64,000 nucleotides of DNA, from positions 62,001-126,000 of the forward strand of contig NZ_JAHBBJ010000002.1 in the NCBI RefSeq assembly GCF_019331675.1. Direction: 5' to 3'. How positions within the stretch are numbered: the first letter of the stretch is position 1; each line of letters opens with the position of its first letter. Below the pieces are notes generated by a model. The model made no database searches and had not been told where the DNA came from. It saw only the letters and a program-made list of their open reading frames with translations. Of the stretch, positions 35,949 to 43,728 are shown in pieces. A program made the translations under genes and the position numbers. The DNA comes from Bifidobacterium miconisargentati. Lineage in GTDB: Bacteria; Actinomycetota; Actinomycetes; Actinomycetales; Bifidobacteriaceae.

Positions 35949-36917
35949 ATGGTCAATCTGCGTTCGCACACCACCCGACTCGGCGTGCTCGATATCGGTT
36001 CCAACACCATCCACATGCTCATCGTTGACGCGGCCCCCGGCGCGCGCCCCGATCCCGAGGCCAGCACCAAGTCCACCGTGCGCCTCATGAAATACCTGAA
36101 GGAGGACGGCTCCATCAAGAAAGCCGGCGTCGAGGCGATCCTCGAAGCCGTGGACCAGTGCATGAAGCTCGCCGAGGAGTACGAGATCACCCAGCTGCTC
36201 GCCATGGCAACCTCCGCCCTGCGCGAGGCGCCCAACGGCAACAAGGTGATTCACAAGATCGAGGAACGCATCGGCCAGGGCGTGACCGTGCTGTCCGGCA
36301 ACGACGAGGCCCGACTCACCTTCCTGGCCGCCCGTCGTTGGTACGGCTGGGACGCCGGCCGACTGCTCGTGCTGGACATCGGCGGCGGCTCGTTGGAAGT
36401 GGCGATGGGCTCCGATGAGGAGCCGACCGTTGCGCTGTCTGTGCCGGCCGGTGCGGGCCGCGTGACCACTGAGTTCCTGCCCTCCGGCACCGCCACGCCC
36501 GAGGAGCTTGAGGAAGTGCGCAAGAACGTGCGCAAGATCCTGGAACCGATGGTCAAGGTGTTCCCGCAGTCCAAGCATCCGAACCACGCGGTGGGCACAT
36601 CCAAGACCTTCCGCTCGCTGGCCCGACTGTGCGGTGCCGTGGTGCGTCAGCCCGGCCGCGAGGACACGTGGATCATGACCCGAGAGCAGCTTGAGGACTG
36701 GATCCCGCGACTGGCCGCGATCGAACCCGAGCAGCGCGTGGCCCTGCCCGGCATCACCCCGGAGCGCACAATGCAGATCGTGGGCGGTGGCGTGGTGGCC
36801 GACGAGATCATGAAGGCGCTCAACATCCAGGAGGTCGAGATCTGCCCGTGGGCGCTGCGTGAGGGCGCCATCCTGCGTTGGCTCGACCAGTTCGGTCGTA
36901 CGCGGCTGGGGTTCTGA
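35949..36917 (+). CDS. ppx: exopolyphosphatase / guanosine pentaphosphate phosphatase family (Ppx/GppA)
   Basis: ASKHA-fold phosphatase acting on polyphosphate or pppGpp, here the short 322-residue actinobacterial type. LGVLDIGSNTIHMLIVD is the phosphate-1 motif, ATSALREAPNG and LSGNDEARLTFLAARRW contain the catalytic Glu region, and LVLDIGGGSLEVAMG is phosphate-2. There is no C-terminal HD domain. ATG 35949 is preferred. GTG 35931 would add six residues. No strong ribosome site is present (TAAGGT 8 nt upstream). A hairpin at 36974-36998 separates it from the convergent EEP gene. Confidence 0.92.
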   Translation: MVNLRSHTTRLGVLDIGSNTIHMLIVDAAPGARPDPEASTKSTVRLMKYLKEDGSIKKAGVEAILEAVDQCMKLAEEYEITQLLAMATSALREAPNGNKVIHKIEERIGQGVTVLSGNDEARLTFLAARRWYGWDAGRLLVLDIGGGSLEVAMGSDEEPTVALSVPAGAGRVTTEFLPSGTATPEELEEVRKNVRKILEPMVKVFPQSKHPNHAVGTSKTFRSLARLCGAVVRQPGREDTWIMTREQLEDWIPRLAAIEPEQRVALPGITPERTMQIVGGGVVADEIMKALNIQEVEICPWALREGAILRWLDQFGRTRLGF

Positions 36918-36973
36918 GCCGTCGGTTGGTGCGCGGACGGGTTCGCGGGTCTCATCCCCGACGCCGTCTTCGG

Positions 36974-36998
36974 GACTTTTCCCTTGGTGGGAAGAGTC
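36974..36998. terminator. hairpin between convergent ppx and EEP-family genes
   Basis: GACTTTTCCC and GGGAAGAGTC pair with one wobble around TTGGT. An overlapping CCCGA/TCGGG stem at 36958-36975 runs into ACTTTT and could act as the terminator of ppx. Confidence 0.55.
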
Positions 36999-37014
36999 TA
37001 GGAACAGGATGATG

Positions 37015-38298
37015 CTACTGCATCACGTCCACGGTCATGAGCAGGGCGGCATGGTCGGAACCCTCCACCTGCACCACCTTGCCTTGACCGGCCCGCATGC
37101 CCTGATCGAGCACCACATGGTCGATGCCGGCGAACATCGGCACCCATGGGCGGTTCGTGGGCCAGGAGAACGTGAACCCATGGCCTGAGGCATAGGCGGC
37201 GTCCTGGAACCGGGTGCCCAGGAAATCACGGAACGGCGTGTGGTCGTAGGTGGCGTTGAAATCGCCCATGAAGATGTACCGGGTGTCCGTGTGTTCGCGC
37301 ATCAGACCCAGCTCATCCAGGGAGCGCTTCCACTGACGCCAATAGCCGGGCACCGGTGCCGTGGTGTGCACCGAAACGAATCGAATCCGATACCCGCCCA
37401 GATCCACGGTGCCGCCCGGCATGAACGAGGCGCTGGAATGCACCTCGTCATCCACTGGGTCGGCCAGGGGAGTGGCGGACCACAGGCCGTTGCCGTACAC
37501 GCCATCGGACGAGGAGACCTGCGAATACGGCAGGTAATGCTCGATGCCGGCCTGTTTGAGCCGCTTGACGAAGTCGTCGGTGGTCTCCTGCAAGGCCAGC
37601 ACCTCCACACGCTGGTCGCTCACCAGATCCACGATGGCCTGCGGGTCCGCCTGGCCCTTGTATACGTTGAATGTCATCACGCGCGCGAAGGCATCCTCGG
37701 TATTGGCTTCGGAGGCGGCCACGGCGTTCAGCGCGGCCTGTGGTAACGGATTGGGGGAGTAGAAGAACGGATACTGCCAGTAGCCATTGAGTCCGATGGC
37801 GGCCACAGCGAGCAGCGCGGCGAGGATGCGGTGCGAGACGATCGCCAACAGCAGGGCGATCAGGGCCAACAGCGCGAACCAGGGCGTGGCCGAGACCACG
37901 ATCGGCACATACGGCAGTTCCTGCAAATCACCGGGCAACGCACGTGCGGCGGTGCCGATGAGGGCTGCAAGCGCGAACAGCGCGGACAACAGACCGAGCA
38001 GCCGGTTCCGATAACGGTGGTCGGGGGCTGCGTTCTTCCTGGACTTGGATTTGCCGGATTTGTTGGACTTACCGGATTTTCCGGTTGCGGGGCGAGCCTT
38101 GCCGGTTGCCTTGGTCGGGCGTGCGCTGGTCCTGTAGGACGATCCGTCTCTGCCGGATCCGTAGGTTCCGTCGATTCTGCCGGCCTTGGCTCCGGCGTCG
38201 CCGGTGGCCTGCGATCGTGTCTGGGTACGGCCGGAAGCCGTCCCGCCGCGACTTGCGCCGGTGCCGTTGCCATATGCCGTGCTTCGTGACCTCGCCAT
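37015..38298 (-). CDS. membrane-anchored endonuclease/exonuclease/phosphatase (EEP) family protein
   Basis: The 427-residue protein has a basic, Ser/Gly/Thr/Lys-rich N-terminus (about 1-100) and three hydrophobic helices (LLGLLSALFALAALIG, the ATPWFALLALIALLLAIV region and RILAALLAVAAIGL). An extracytoplasmic EEP domain follows with RVMTFNVYKG, EVLALQET, IFMGDFNATYDHTPFR and the final IDHVVLD, the metal-binding residues of the DNase I/sphingomyelinase fold. GGGAGGGG 6 nt before the ATG at 38298 sets the start. The substrate (nucleic acid, phospholipid or other phosphodiester) is unknown. Confidence 0.88.
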   Translation of the reverse strand: MARSRSTAYGNGTGASRGGTASGRTQTRSQATGDAGAKAGRIDGTYGSGRDGSSYRTSARPTKATGKARPATGKSGKSNKSGKSKSRKNAAPDHRYRNRLLGLLSALFALAALIGTAARALPGDLQELPYVPIVVSATPWFALLALIALLLAIVSHRILAALLAVAAIGLNGYWQYPFFYSPNPLPQAALNAVAASEANTEDAFARVMTFNVYKGQADPQAIVDLVSDQRVEVLALQETTDDFVKRLKQAGIEHYLPYSQVSSSDGVYGNGLWSATPLADPVDDEVHSSASFMPGGTVDLGGYRIRFVSVHTTAPVPGYWRQWKRSLDELGLMREHTDTRYIFMGDFNATYDHTPFRDFLGTRFQDAAYASGHGFTFSWPTNRPWVPMFAGIDHVVLDQGMRAGQGKVVQVEGSDHAALLMTVDVMQ

Positions 38299-38505
38299 GC
38301 CGATCCCCTCCCTACCATCCGATTTTCTGCGATTTGCCACTGTAGCGGGTTCGTCTTGGCGGGCGTCCGTTTTTTCGCCGCAAGGCCCATGTTCCGCACC
38401 AAACCGGCACGATTTGTTCGTATGTGTGCCGGTTCATCGGGCCTGCCGTGACATGCTTGGTCACCGATATGCCTTGATGGGTGTTCGTTTGGGGTGCTGA
38501 CCGTG

Positions 38506-38511
38506 TACAAT
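38506..38511 (+). promoter_or_regulatory. -10 element upstream of tRNA-Arg
   Basis: TACAAT lies 11 bp upstream of the tRNA 5' end. The -35 side (GTTCGT region) is weak. Confidence 0.45.
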
Positions 38512-38522
38512 GGAACGTCGTT

Positions 38523-38595
38523 GCCCGGGTAGCTCAGTGGATAGAGCACCGCTCTCCTAAAGCGGGTGTCGTCGGTTCGAATCCGATCTCGGGCA
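38523..38595 (+). tRNA. tRNA-Arg (anticodon CCT)
   Basis: The cloverleaf folds completely. The acceptor is GCCCGGG with CTCGGGC (one G-T), the D arm GCTC/GAGC, the anticodon stem CCGCT/AGCGG with loop CTCCTAA, and the T arm GTCGG/CCGAT with loop TTCGAAT. The anticodon CCT reads AGG arginine codons. The discriminator is A, and the 3' CCA is not encoded. Confidence 0.96.
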
Positions 38596-38818
38596 CTTGT
38601 GCTGGCGGAAGGTCCAAGGATGTGACGTATCCGCCATGTTGATTTCCTCTTCTCGTCACTGGCTATCATGATTGAGACGTGACTGAAGAGGTGCGAAATT
38701 CGCGCCATTATGCGGCATGAATGCGGTATGTGCAGCAAAATGTTCGCATGCTGATATCTTGTCCACACCTTGAGCTATATACATGATGTTCCGCAAGGCT
38801 GCGGTATGACTGGAAGCC

Positions 38819-39244
38819 ATGAGCGACAAGGAATATGACTATTACGTGGCCGGTCCGTTCTTCGATCCCGAGCAGACGCGCAGCATGGAGCGTCTGGAGA
38901 AGGTGCTGGAAGATCATGGCCGTAAGCTGTTCAAGCCGCGGTTCGTCAGCCAGATCGAGGAGGTCGGTCCGGAAGGTTGCTTCGCGGACGATATTCGCGG
39001 CATCAACTCCTCCAAGGCGGTGATCGCGAACCTCATGGATGAGGATCCGGGCACCATGTTCGAAATCGGATACGCCCATGCCTTGGGCATGCCGGTGTAT
39101 GTGTATTACGAAGGCATCACGCCGATGGACCGCGTGAACCTCATGGTGGCACAGGCGGTCGAACTGGTCTTCTCCGGTCCCGAAGACGTGGCCAAATACC
39201 TGGAAACCGGCGAGCATACAGAAGTCGATTACATCCAGTTCTGA
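38819..39244 (+). CDS. nucleoside 2-deoxyribosyltransferase family protein
   Basis: The 141-residue protein resembles purine/pyrimidine trans-deoxyribosylases. YYVAGPFFDPEQTRSMERL is the N-terminal substrate loop, ADDIRGINSSKAVIANLMDEDPGT carries the conserved Asp, and FEIGYAHALGMPVYVYYEG contains the likely nucleophilic Glu. In salvage such enzymes swap the base of a deoxynucleoside. Related proteins are nucleotide N-glycosidases, and sequence alone does not separate the two. There is no Shine-Dalgarno, with TATGAC 8 nt before the ATG. It stands alone after the tRNA. Confidence 0.88.
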   Translation: MSDKEYDYYVAGPFFDPEQTRSMERLEKVLEDHGRKLFKPRFVSQIEEVGPEGCFADDIRGINSSKAVIANLMDEDPGTMFEIGYAHALGMPVYVYYEGITPMDRVNLMVAQAVELVFSGPEDVAKYLETGEHTEVDYIQF

Positions 39245-39456
39245 TGGGCGACCCCGACGGGACGAGGCGATTCGGACAGAGAGGACCGGGCCGCCTCGAC
39301 TCGTCTTGCGGCACCAGGCTCACGGGCTTGTCCGGTTTGTCCGGTTTGGCCAGAGCTTGGGATTTCATTCGTTGGGCCGTAGACATGTTGGCCATGTTGA
39401 CGGATGGACGGACCTCGGCAACGAGTTTGTAGCAACGATGGAGTTACATAGGGGCT

Positions 39457-41313
39457 ATGACTGAAAATATCGCTGATGTGGCCCGGAATGAGACCACGAT
39501 CGTCAAGCAGTTCACCAACCCGGTCAAAGAGCCGATCGACAGCGACATCAATCTGTTCGATCTGCTCGACCGCCGCGCCCAGCGTGACCCCGATGGCTCC
39601 ATGATCGAATACAAGGGCGATGACGGCGCCTGGCATCCCTACAGCGCGCAGGTCTTCCGCGACATGGTCATCGCTCTGGCCAAGGGTCTGATCGGCCTTG
39701 GCGTCAAGAAGGGCGATGCGGTGTCCATCGTGTCCCACACCCGCTGGGAGTGGACCGCGCTGGATCTGGCGATCATGTCCATCGGCGCGCTCACCGTGCC
39801 GGTGTACGAGACCAACTCCGCCAGTCAGGTCAGCTGGATTTTCAACGATTCCAAAGTCACCATCGCCATCGCCGAGGACGACGGTCAGCGCGACAAGATC
39901 GAGTCCGTGCGCTCACAGGTGCCTACCCTGCGCAACGTGTTCGTGATCGAGGCGGGAGGTCTGGAGGCCATCAAGGAATATGGCGAATCCGTGACCGACG
40001 CCGAATTCTGGGAATACAAGGAGGCCGCCCACGGCGACGACCTCGCCACGATCGTCTACACGTCCGGCTCCACCGGCACCCCGAAGGGCGTGGAGCTCAC
40101 CCACCGCAACTTCGCGTTCCTGGTGCTCTCCGCGTTGCAGTACATGCCGCGCGCCGGCGCATGGCCGGACCGCCGCCTGCTGCTGTTCCTGCCGTTGAGC
40201 CACGTGTTCGCCCGGTTCATGGAGTTCTTCAGTTTCGGCGGCACCATCACGCTGGCCCTGAGCTCCAACATGAAGACCATGGTCAAGGACTTCGAGACCT
40301 TCGGTCCCACACTGCTGCTCGCCGTGCCGCGCGTGTACGAGAAGGTCTACAATGCCGCTTCCCAGCGCGCCGGTACCGGATTCGCAGGCAAGATGTTCGC
40401 GCGTGCCGCGCAGAACGCCCGTGACTGGTCCCGCGCCGAGCAGAAGGGCGGGAAACTGCCGCTGGCCGGCCGCATCGCCCACGCCTTCTACGAGCGGGTG
40501 GTGTACAAGAAGATCCGCACGATCTTCGGCCCGAACGCCGACTTCGCCATCACCGGCGGCGCTCCCATGGACTCCGAGCTTTCGCACTTCTTCAACGGCA
40601 TCGGTATGCCCGTGCTGGAGGGCTACGGCATGACCGAAACCTGCGGCCCGGTGTGCGTGAGCCTGCCGGAGGACAACCGCATCGGCACCATCGGCATGCC
40701 CATGTGCGGCATCACCGCCGGCATCGCCGAGGACGGCGAGCTCGTGGTCAAGGGTCCGCTAGTGTGCAAGGGCTACCATAACAACCCCGAGGTCACCGCC
40801 CAGCAGATCACCGATGGCTGGCTGCACACCGGCGATCTGGGTGACATCAACGAGGACGGGTTCATCTCCATCACCGGCCGCAAGAAGGATCTCATCATCA
40901 CCGCAGGCGGCAAAAACGTCTCGCCGGGCCTCCTGGAGGCGTCCGTAATGACCTCGCCCGTGGTCAATCAGTGCCTCGTGATCGGCGACAAGAAGCCGTT
41001 CGTGGCCGCCTTGGTCACGCTGGATCTTGCCGACGCCAACGCTTGGCTGGAGGCGCAGGGTGCCAAGCCGGAGCCTGACCTGGCTTCGTTGGCCGGCAAC
41101 GCAATCGTGCACGCCGAAGTGGAGCGCGCGGTGAACGCCGCCAACGAGGGCGTCTCTCGCGCCGAATCCATCCGCAAGTTCGAGATCCTGCCGGACGAGT
41201 TCACCGAGGCCAACGGCATGCTGACCCCGAGCCTGAAGACCCGCCGTGCGCAGATCGTCAAGCACTATCAGGACCTGATCGACAACGTGATCTACGTGCC
41301 GCTGAAGAAGTAG
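39457..41313 (+). CDS. fadD: long-chain acyl-CoA synthetase (AMP-forming)
   Basis: Activates fatty acids to acyl-CoA through an acyl-adenylate, for lipid incorporation. The 618-residue protein carries the ANL P-loop TIVYTSGSTGTPKGVELTHRNF, then LPLSHVFARFMEF, GYGMTETCGPV and the hinge DGWLHTGDLGDINEDGFISITGRKKDLIITAGG (in segments). The C-terminal Lys is probably in the NGMLTPSLKTRRAQI region. It is related to the FadD15/LC-FACS bubblegum-like group. The start ATG follows GGGG by only 2 nt, and TACATA is located 6 nt upstream. A repeat-rich 295-bp gap follows. Confidence 0.92.
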   Translation: MTENIADVARNETTIVKQFTNPVKEPIDSDINLFDLLDRRAQRDPDGSMIEYKGDDGAWHPYSAQVFRDMVIALAKGLIGLGVKKGDAVSIVSHTRWEWTALDLAIMSIGALTVPVYETNSASQVSWIFNDSKVTIAIAEDDGQRDKIESVRSQVPTLRNVFVIEAGGLEAIKEYGESVTDAEFWEYKEAAHGDDLATIVYTSGSTGTPKGVELTHRNFAFLVLSALQYMPRAGAWPDRRLLLFLPLSHVFARFMEFFSFGGTITLALSSNMKTMVKDFETFGPTLLLAVPRVYEKVYNAASQRAGTGFAGKMFARAAQNARDWSRAEQKGGKLPLAGRIAHAFYERVVYKKIRTIFGPNADFAITGGAPMDSELSHFFNGIGMPVLEGYGMTETCGPVCVSLPEDNRIGTIGMPMCGITAGIAEDGELVVKGPLVCKGYHNNPEVTAQQITDGWLHTGDLGDINEDGFISITGRKKDLIITAGGKNVSPGLLEASVMTSPVVNQCLVIGDKKPFVAALVTLDLADANAWLEAQGAKPEPDLASLAGNAIVHAEVERAVNAANEGVSRAESIRKFEILPDEFTEANGMLTPSLKTRRAQIVKHYQDLIDNVIYVPLKK

Positions 41314-41332
41314 ATGCACCTACCGGTGAGGG

Positions 41333-41379
41333 CTACCCCTCAGTCGCCTACGGCGCCAGCTCCCCTGACAAGGGGAGCC
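41333..41379. repeat. GGCTCCCC-family repeat (inverted orientation)
   Basis: It begins CTACCCCTCAG and ends AAGGGGAGCC, just after the acyl-CoA synthetase stop. It is nearly the same form as the copy at 26494-26540. Confidence 0.75.
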
Positions 41380-41392
41380 AAGGTGTTTGTCT

Positions 41393-41632
41393 GGATACTC
41401 AGTCGAGATTCGACTGGGCTGAGCCGTGAAGCGGGCAGTCCGGTGGACTGTCCGTAGGCTCAGCCTGAGCGAGGCGATAGCCGAGTGAAGGTTGGAATTG
41501 AGGCCGGCTGATGGCCGGTCCGCGATTGCGGGGGACGGAGTCGAGCCGTGAAGCGGACGGTCCGGTGGGCCGTCCGTAGGCGAAGTGAGGCCGTAGGCCG
41601 AAGGGTACTCAGTCGAGATTCGACTGAGTACC
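41393..41632. repeat. compound repeat region with two copies of two motifs
   Basis: ATACTCAGTCGAGATTCGAC near 41395 recurs as a perfect 13-bp-stem palindrome GGTACTCAGTCGA-GAT-... at 41604-41632. Between them GAGCCGTGAAGCGG plus a CAGTCC/GGACTG-like hairpin and TCCGTAGGC occur twice, near 41422 and 41541. No ORF is convincing. The right palindrome overlaps the end of xseB. Confidence 0.65.
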
Positions 41633-41911
41633 AGCAGTGGCCTGATTGGCGGCCTGGTCGGCCTGGGCCTGGTCGAGTTTGGCGCGGACATCGTTGAGCA
41701 GGCCTTGCGCGCGCTTGGCCAGGGCCTCGCCGATCTCCCATTGACGCATCGACTGGTCAAGGTTCAGGCCGCCGGTCTCCAATGCCTGCACGGCCTGAAT
41801 GAGCTTGTCTCGCGCCTCCTCATACGGCATCTGGGCGATGAGTTCGCGTTCCTTGTCCGTCAATGCGGAAGCGGGGGCGGTGCTCTCTGAGGTATTGGAA
41901 GTATCGGTCAT
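41609..41911 (-). CDS. xseB: exodeoxyribonuclease VII small subunit
   Basis: Small subunit that, with XseA, degrades single-stranded DNA from both ends. The 100-residue protein has the conserved core MPYEEARDKLIQAVQALETGG followed by LDQSMRQWEIGEALAKRAQGLL, the two-helix XseB signature. Ser/Ala-rich N-terminal residues and a longer C-terminus flank it. The last residues (TAGTQSNLD) are encoded by a palindromic repeat that also provides the stop. AGGAGCG upstream sets the start. It lies 69 bp downstream of xseA on the same strand. Confidence 0.9.
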   Translation of the reverse strand: MTDTSNTSESTAPASALTDKERELIAQMPYEEARDKLIQAVQALETGGLNLDQSMRQWEIGEALAKRAQGLLNDVRAKLDQAQADQAANQATAGTQSNLD

Positions 41912-41980
41912 GATGACGCTCCTTACTATATATACGGTAGTTATGCGTGTATCGGTATGAATATATGAATAACGATGCGG

Positions 41981-43348
41981 TTATTCGGTGGTGGATGTGG
42001 CGGTGGCGGTGATGACGCCCTGCTTCAACGTCACAGTGATGCCATCTCCGGGAGAGACCTGCGTGGAACTGTCCACGACGTGTCCATCCGCCGACTGCAC
42101 CACGGCATAGCCGCGATTGAGGGTGGACTGGGGGCTCAAGGCCGTCAATGAGGCGTGCGCCTTCTCGATGGTGAGCTGTGCGTCATCCACGATGCGGCGC
42201 AATCCGATGTCCAGTCGCTGCAATGAATCATCGATCAGACGCTGATGCGGCTCCAGCATGGTATGCGGTTGGGTCAGGCTCGGACGGTTGACATATCCCT
42301 CGATGAGCCGGATTTCGTTCTCCACGCGGGAACGGACGCGCAGACGCATACGGTCGATGGCGCCTTCGATGAGCTGCGACTGTTCGTTTACGTCCGGCAC
42401 CACGCGCTTGGCGGCATCCGTGGGGGTGGAGGCGCGCAGATCCGCCACCAGATCCAGCAGCGTCCAGTCGTCCTCATGTCCGATGGCGGAGACCAACGGT
42501 TTGGAGCAGGCGTATGCGGCGCGCACCACCCGTTCGTCCGAGAAGCCGATGAGGTCTTCGAAGGAACCGCCGCCACGGGCCACGATGATCACATCCACGC
42601 TGGGGTCGGCATCCAATTTGGCGATGGCCTCGACCACCTCGGCGGGGCATTGCTCGCCTTGCACATGCACATGCACCACCTTGAAGTTCACCGTGGGCCA
42701 GCGCAGGTTCACATTGGTGATCACATCGCCCTCGGCTCGGGCCTGCGGTGCGCACACCAAACCGATGGTCTTGGGGAATTCGGGGAGGGGGAGTTTGTGG
42801 TCGGCGTCGAACAGTCCCTCGCCCTTGAGCCGCTTGCGTAGCTCGTCGATCATGGCCTTGAGACTGCCGCCCTCGCCGACCTTGAGGATCGTGTCTCCTC
42901 TCAGGGAGAGCGAGGTGCGCTTCATCCACAGATTCGCCTTGCCGTGGATCACCACACGGTCGCCCTGCACGAACTGGCTGGCGGCGGCGGCGAAACGGCC
43001 GAAACCATTGACCTCCATGGCGATGTCCTCGAAATCGTCACGCAGGGTGATGTACGCCGAGCCGGCGCGACGGGTGTTGATCTGGGTAATCTGGCCGGTG
43101 ACCCAGGCCGCCGGCCAGCGTTCCACCGCGCCATAGAACTTCTGGCTCAGCACGCTGACCGGCCAGGGGTTCTGGGCGGTGGTCTCGCCCGCCCGTGCCG
43201 GCAGCTGATCGATGGGACGCGGGCCGGCGGGCAGGTTGATGGTGCCCGGCTCGCCGACTCCGGCCCCCTGGCCGGGGGGGAAGCCGGCCGAAGCCAGGGA
43301 GGCGGCGGTCGGTACGCCGCTCGAGGAATAGCCCATTGCAGTAGTCAT
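41981..43348 (-). CDS. xseA: exodeoxyribonuclease VII large subunit
   Basis: Catalytic subunit of ExoVII with 455 residues. After an N-terminal Pro/Gly/Ala-rich stretch, the OB-fold part begins WPVSVLSQKFYGAVERWPAAWVTGQ. The nuclease core has GLVCAPQARAEGDVITNV, the DVIIVARGGGSFEDL motif, VVRAAYACSKPLVSAIGHEDDWTLLDLVADLRASTPTDAA (in pieces), a coiled coil, and the C-terminal LSPQSTLNRGYAVV. ATG 43348 is chosen. An ATG at 43447 would add 33 residues upstream of the promoter. TATAGT sits 7 nt before the ATG, which also has GGAGG only 2 nt away. Confidence 0.93.
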   Translation of the reverse strand: MTTAMGYSSSGVPTAASLASAGFPPGQGAGVGEPGTINLPAGPRPIDQLPARAGETTAQNPWPVSVLSQKFYGAVERWPAAWVTGQITQINTRRAGSAYITLRDDFEDIAMEVNGFGRFAAAASQFVQGDRVVIHGKANLWMKRTSLSLRGDTILKVGEGGSLKAMIDELRKRLKGEGLFDADHKLPLPEFPKTIGLVCAPQARAEGDVITNVNLRWPTVNFKVVHVHVQGEQCPAEVVEAIAKLDADPSVDVIIVARGGGSFEDLIGFSDERVVRAAYACSKPLVSAIGHEDDWTLLDLVADLRASTPTDAAKRVVPDVNEQSQLIEGAIDRMRLRVRSRVENEIRLIEGYVNRPSLTQPHTMLEPHQRLIDDSLQRLDIGLRRIVDDAQLTIEKAHASLTALSPQSTLNRGYAVVQSADGHVVDSSTQVSPGDGITVTLKQGVITATATSTTE

Positions 43349-43361
43349 GCCCTCCACTATA
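43346..43361 (-). promoter_or_regulatory. -10 hexamer for a leaderless xseA transcript
   Basis: On the minus strand TATAGT (43361-43356) is followed by GGAGGGC and the ATG. The 7-nt gap places transcription start on the start codon. The GGAGG is too close to act as an ordinary ribosome site. Confidence 0.45.
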
Positions 43362-43381
43362 AATGCGGTTTTCGGGGAGGG

Positions 43382-43420
43382 AAAAATTTTACCGACACGA
43401 AAAACCCATGCGATGATGAG
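43382..43420 (+). promoter_or_regulatory. motif shared with the region upstream of dapD; possible nrdDG promoter
   Basis: AAAAATTTTACCG, then CGAAAAACC and TGCGATGATGA repeat the 26368-26413 sequence with few changes. In both copies TTTACC and GATGAT are 18 bp apart and could be a weak -35 and -10 pair reading towards nrdD. The palindrome half site here is degenerate. Confidence 0.4.
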
Positions 43421-43467
43421 CCGTATCGGATGCAGATGGAACCACATAGCATGAGGGGAGGTCGAAT

Positions 43468-43728
43468 ATGGGCATCATCAACCGGCGACACGCTCGGGGA
43501 AAACCGTTACGTGAATCACACAGATTCGATTTTGGCGGAATATGGCCGATAATCACTACAAATAGGTCAACACGCCATAGCTGGGCACTAGATATAGGGT
43601 TGGGGTTGCCGTATCCTTCTAAAGGTTCAAGAAACGACATCCATGTAATTCGTGTGGCCCACGTCAAGTGCGGCCAAAATACGGGACTGGAAACAGGCCC
43701 GCACACCAAGGAAAGAGGTTCCCGATGA
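43468..43728 (+). CDS. possible 86-codon leader ORF upstream of nrdD
   Basis: The ATG is preceded by GGGGAGG with a 6-nt spacing, a strong ribosome site. The stop codon overlaps the nrdD ATG by 4 bp (ATGA), so translation would be coupled. The predicted peptide (MGIINRRHARGKPLRESHRF...) has no recognisable domain and an unbiased composition, so it could be a regulatory leader or chance. The 376-bp xseA-nrdD gap otherwise holds the shared motif at 43382 and an NrdR-box-like sequence. Confidence 0.3.
   Translation: MGIINRRHARGKPLRESHRFDFGGIWPIITTNRSTRHSWALDIGLGLPYPSKGSRNDIHVIRVAHVKCGQNTGLETGPHTKERGSR
43585..43600 (+). promoter_or_regulatory. candidate NrdR box upstream of nrdD
   Basis: GCACTAGATATAGGGT resembles the partly palindromic 16-bp NrdR boxes found before ribonucleotide reductase genes. 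A weaker match, ACACGCCATAGCTGGG, lies 15 bp upstream (43570-43585), and paired boxes are usual. The match is by eye only. Confidence 0.35.

Noticed and set aside
43420-43724. Riboswitch in the long nrdD leader
   Set aside because: No known aptamer core (cobalamin, purine or 2'-deoxyguanosine) could be recognised by eye.
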